Of a DNA stretch of 64,000 nucleotides, positions 62,570 through 64,000 are shown piece by piece (position 1 is the stretch's first letter; each line of letters opens with the position of its first letter). Under the pieces are notes generated by a model. The model saw nothing but the letters and a program-made list of their open reading frames with translations, was not told the DNA's origin and made no database searches. The stretch covers positions 3,287,319 to 3,351,318 of the forward strand of contig NZ_KZ987724.1 of NCBI RefSeq assembly GCF_003614185.1, given 5' to 3'. A program made the position numbers and the translations under genes. Source of the stretch: Paenibacillus aceti. GTDB taxonomy: Bacteria; Bacillota; Bacilli; Paenibacillales; Paenibacillaceae.

Positions 62570-63292
62570 TTACCCAGAAGCAATTTGCTTCCATCTTTGA
62601 TTCGTGTACTCAAATACCGTCTCTAGCGTCTCGCACACCATCTGATAGCCCTGATCGAGATCACGGATATGCAGATCCAGATTTTCAAGCTCTATTTTGC
62701 CGAATAAAGCCTGATGCCGCTGCCACAGATCATCCCTCATCTCAGAGTTCATATAATGGATTTCTGTATTACGGCGGCGTCTTAGCTCCGATAGCGCTTC
62801 ATGGTATTGACCCTTGATCACGGCCAGTCTCTGACCCAACTCGGCATACTTGGGCGCGGCTTGAAGCTGACGAAGCACCGTAAAGTAAGAGAAATGCGTC
62901 TTGACCTTGCCCATTTTCATATCGAACAGCTCATTAAGCACTGTACCGAGCTTGTCCAGCACAGCAAACACTCGAATGAATCCATCTTTATAGAAAAACA
63001 CATACCTGGCATAGTTCTCGCGTTCCGCCGCATCCATATCTGTGACCGAATCATGGACGACCTTCCTGCGGAAGAAGCTTGAGGCGAAATAGCATTCCTC
63101 CAGCTCATCAAGCGAAGAGATCAAGCCGAGAATCCAGATTTCCAGCTTGCGGTAATCATGGGTCGGATCATGGTGAAGCTCAATTTCCTTACGGACATGG
63201 CGAACCGTCTCGTTCATCGCCTTTATCGCTTTTTCTAGTCTGTCCTCGGGTTGTCTGGGCGGCTCTCCAAGTAAGCTACGCAGCATTGTCAT
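62570..63292 (-). CDS. Cthe_2314-type HEPN-domain protein
   Basis: The 240-aa all-helical protein has the motif RNTEIHY (R-N-x3-H), the HEPN active-site signature, near residues 178-184. The overall pattern resembles the Cthe_2314-like HEPN family, from memory. HEPN proteins are often RNases or nucleic-acid-binding helpers in stress and toxin-antitoxin loci. No MNT nucleotidyltransferase or other partner gene is adjacent. No signal or membrane helix is seen. Confidence 0.75.
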   Translation of the reverse strand: MTMLRSLLGEPPRQPEDRLEKAIKAMNETVRHVRKEIELHHDPTHDYRKLEIWILGLISSLDELEECYFASSFFRRKVVHDSVTDMDAAERENYARYVFFYKDGFIRVFAVLDKLGTVLNELFDMKMGKVKTHFSYFTVLRQLQAAPKYAELGQRLAVIKGQYHEALSELRRRRNTEIHYMNSEMRDDLWQRHQALFGKIELENLDLHIRDLDQGYQMVCETLETVFEYTNQRWKQIASG

Positions 63293-63741
63293 TCCTCATT
63301 TCCTGCAAGTGACTGGGTGTCTATGCTCTTGCTCTATTCGTGCAACCATTTATATATACAGAATAAGACTTCCAGCGTTCATTCACCAATTTCACGATAT
63401 CCTCACGCGGGAATAATTCATCAGACTTCACTCTCCGGCTCGTCCTCATAGGATGCACCAGATCCGACAAGACATCCATCATGGGAGGCAGAAATTTGAC
63501 TGATCTTCCCCCCTGAATTTGTAATGAACGTGGTATCGCTATTCGCCTCAAAAGGAGCGATTTCAAAATCTAACGAATCTGGGTATCGTTATTAGAGTAA
63601 ATCAGGGCCTAAATAGCCGTTTTTTGCCTGAATAACGATATTTCGTTAGATTTGAGTTGATGCTGATTTCGCCGAAATAACGATATGGTGTTTCGTTACT
63701 GCTTACACATCCAGCTGCTCCCCGCCTGGCTTCTCACTTGG
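63293..63741. repeat. Intergenic repeat cluster with a doubtful 81-codon frame
   Basis: The 449-bp spacer has the second copy of the dispersed repeat (63535-63562, see 3388). TAACGAATCTGGGTATCGTTATT (split TAACGAATCTGGG / TATCGTTATT) at 63571-63592 is inverted by AATAACGATATTTCGTTA at 63631-63648, and AATAACGATATGGTGTTTCG at 63676-63695 is a further direct copy. A minus-strand frame at 63321-63566 (81 codons) starts inside the repeat, has no ribosome site and matches nothing known; it may be a gene remnant (RREDIVKLVNERW-like end). Confidence 0.55.
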
Positions 63742-64000
63742 CTAGACGGTTAGCTGCAGCCTGCTGAGCTGCCAGGTTCTTACGCTCAGATAGCATAATA
63801 CGCCGAACAGCGAGGCCAACACGACAATATGGGCAAGTGAGGTGAATAGGTAGACGTTGTAATTAGTCAAGGTAAGTGCAATCCCGGCTCCCGTGAACAC
63901 CTGAATGATAATCAGGACCGTGGCGGCAATCCCCAATTTGCGAATCTCCTTATGATGCGGGTGCTTCCAATAAGCCAAATGCCCGACCAGCGCAATCAGC
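63742..64000 (-). CDS. ctaA: Heme A synthase-like protein, C-terminal part (5' end beyond window)
   Basis: The open frame runs into the window edge and ends at 63742. The visible 86 residues are two or three membrane helices. The region reads HPHHKEIRKLGIAATVLII, then QVFTGAGIALTLTNY, then SLAHIVVLASLFGVLCYLSV, where the Gln-rich helix start and a helix His match the C-terminal half of CtaA/COX15 heme A synthases. The protein would oxidise heme O to heme A for aa3-type oxidases. Only the end is seen, so the call is moderate. Confidence 0.65.
   Translation of the reverse strand, partial: LIALVGHLAYWKHPHHKEIRKLGIAATVLIIIQVFTGAGIALTLTNYNVYLFTSLAHIVVLASLFGVLCYLSVRTWQLSRLQLTV

Noticed and set aside
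63321-63566. An 81-codon minus-strand gene
   Set aside because: It begins inside a dispersed repeat, lacks a ribosome site and matches no known family; treated only as a possible remnant.

Overview
The window looks like a stretch of chromosome from a Paenibacillus-like, endospore-forming Firmicute. The evidence is the gene content and order: trxA-uvrC near sdhCAB, dnaB-dnaI, a hemQ/ndh/yumC-type block, a Sda-like sporulation checkpoint gene, a YheC/D spore-coat-associated protein, a KtrAB potassium system under a c-di-AMP (ydaO/yuaA) element, an S-box on metNIQ, a YesM/YesN-type two-component pair, and strong AGGAGG-type ribosome binding sites. Menaquinone synthesis appears to use the futalosine route (mqnE). 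No tRNA, rRNA or CRISPR array was seen.

Layout. 1-8.5 kb: a truncated GH3 N-acetylhexosaminidase lipoprotein, a selD-mnmH pair for 2-selenouridine in tRNA, a DUF454 membrane protein, the sdhCAB operon and a divergent LysR regulator. 8.5-27.3 kb: an 18.5-kb block of large, mostly uncharacterised genes in two divergent arms. The leftward arm encodes a signal-peptide vWA protein, a tubulin/FtsZ-like GTPase of 1129 aa, a 792-aa partner, a second membrane vWA protein, a 215-aa protein, a zinc-ribbon TRAFAC-type GTPase and a 1104-aa GTPase-associated (GAP1-like) membrane protein. The rightward arm encodes a 49-aa membrane peptide, a zinc-ribbon membrane protein and a 604-aa membrane-anchored helical protein. 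An IS30-family element sits inside the leftward arm. This block is the most interesting part of the window. I read it as a trans-envelope NTP-driven system, in which cytoplasmic GTPase and tubulin modules are linked through membrane proteins to two extracytoplasmic vWA adhesion domains.

27.4-37.4 kb: ktrBA with its riboswitch, a CPBP-family intramembrane protease, uvrC, trxA, a 51-aa membrane peptide, dnaI and dnaB with a long structured leader. 37.5-48.3 kb: YuiB-like protein, hemQ, ndh, yumC, a zinc-ribbon protein whose ribosome binding site lies in a hairpin, sda preceded by four DnaA boxes, a YheC/D protein, an AI-2E family exporter, an orphan HicB-like protein, Fe-S carrier genes (IscA/ErpA-like and NifU-like), mqnE and a short-chain dehydrogenase.

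48.6-59.5 kb: a carbohydrate locus with a YesM-type kinase, a YesN-type regulator, two solute-binding proteins, two permeases, a small membrane protein and a GH112 phosphorylase that probably initiates at an ATT codon. The locus is expected to sense, import and phosphorolyse a beta-galactosyl disaccharide. 59.5-64 kb: metNIQ under an S-box, an isolated HEPN-family protein, an intergenic repeat cluster and the C-terminal end of a probable heme A synthase cut by the window edge.

All family names come from reading motifs and from memory; no database search was run.
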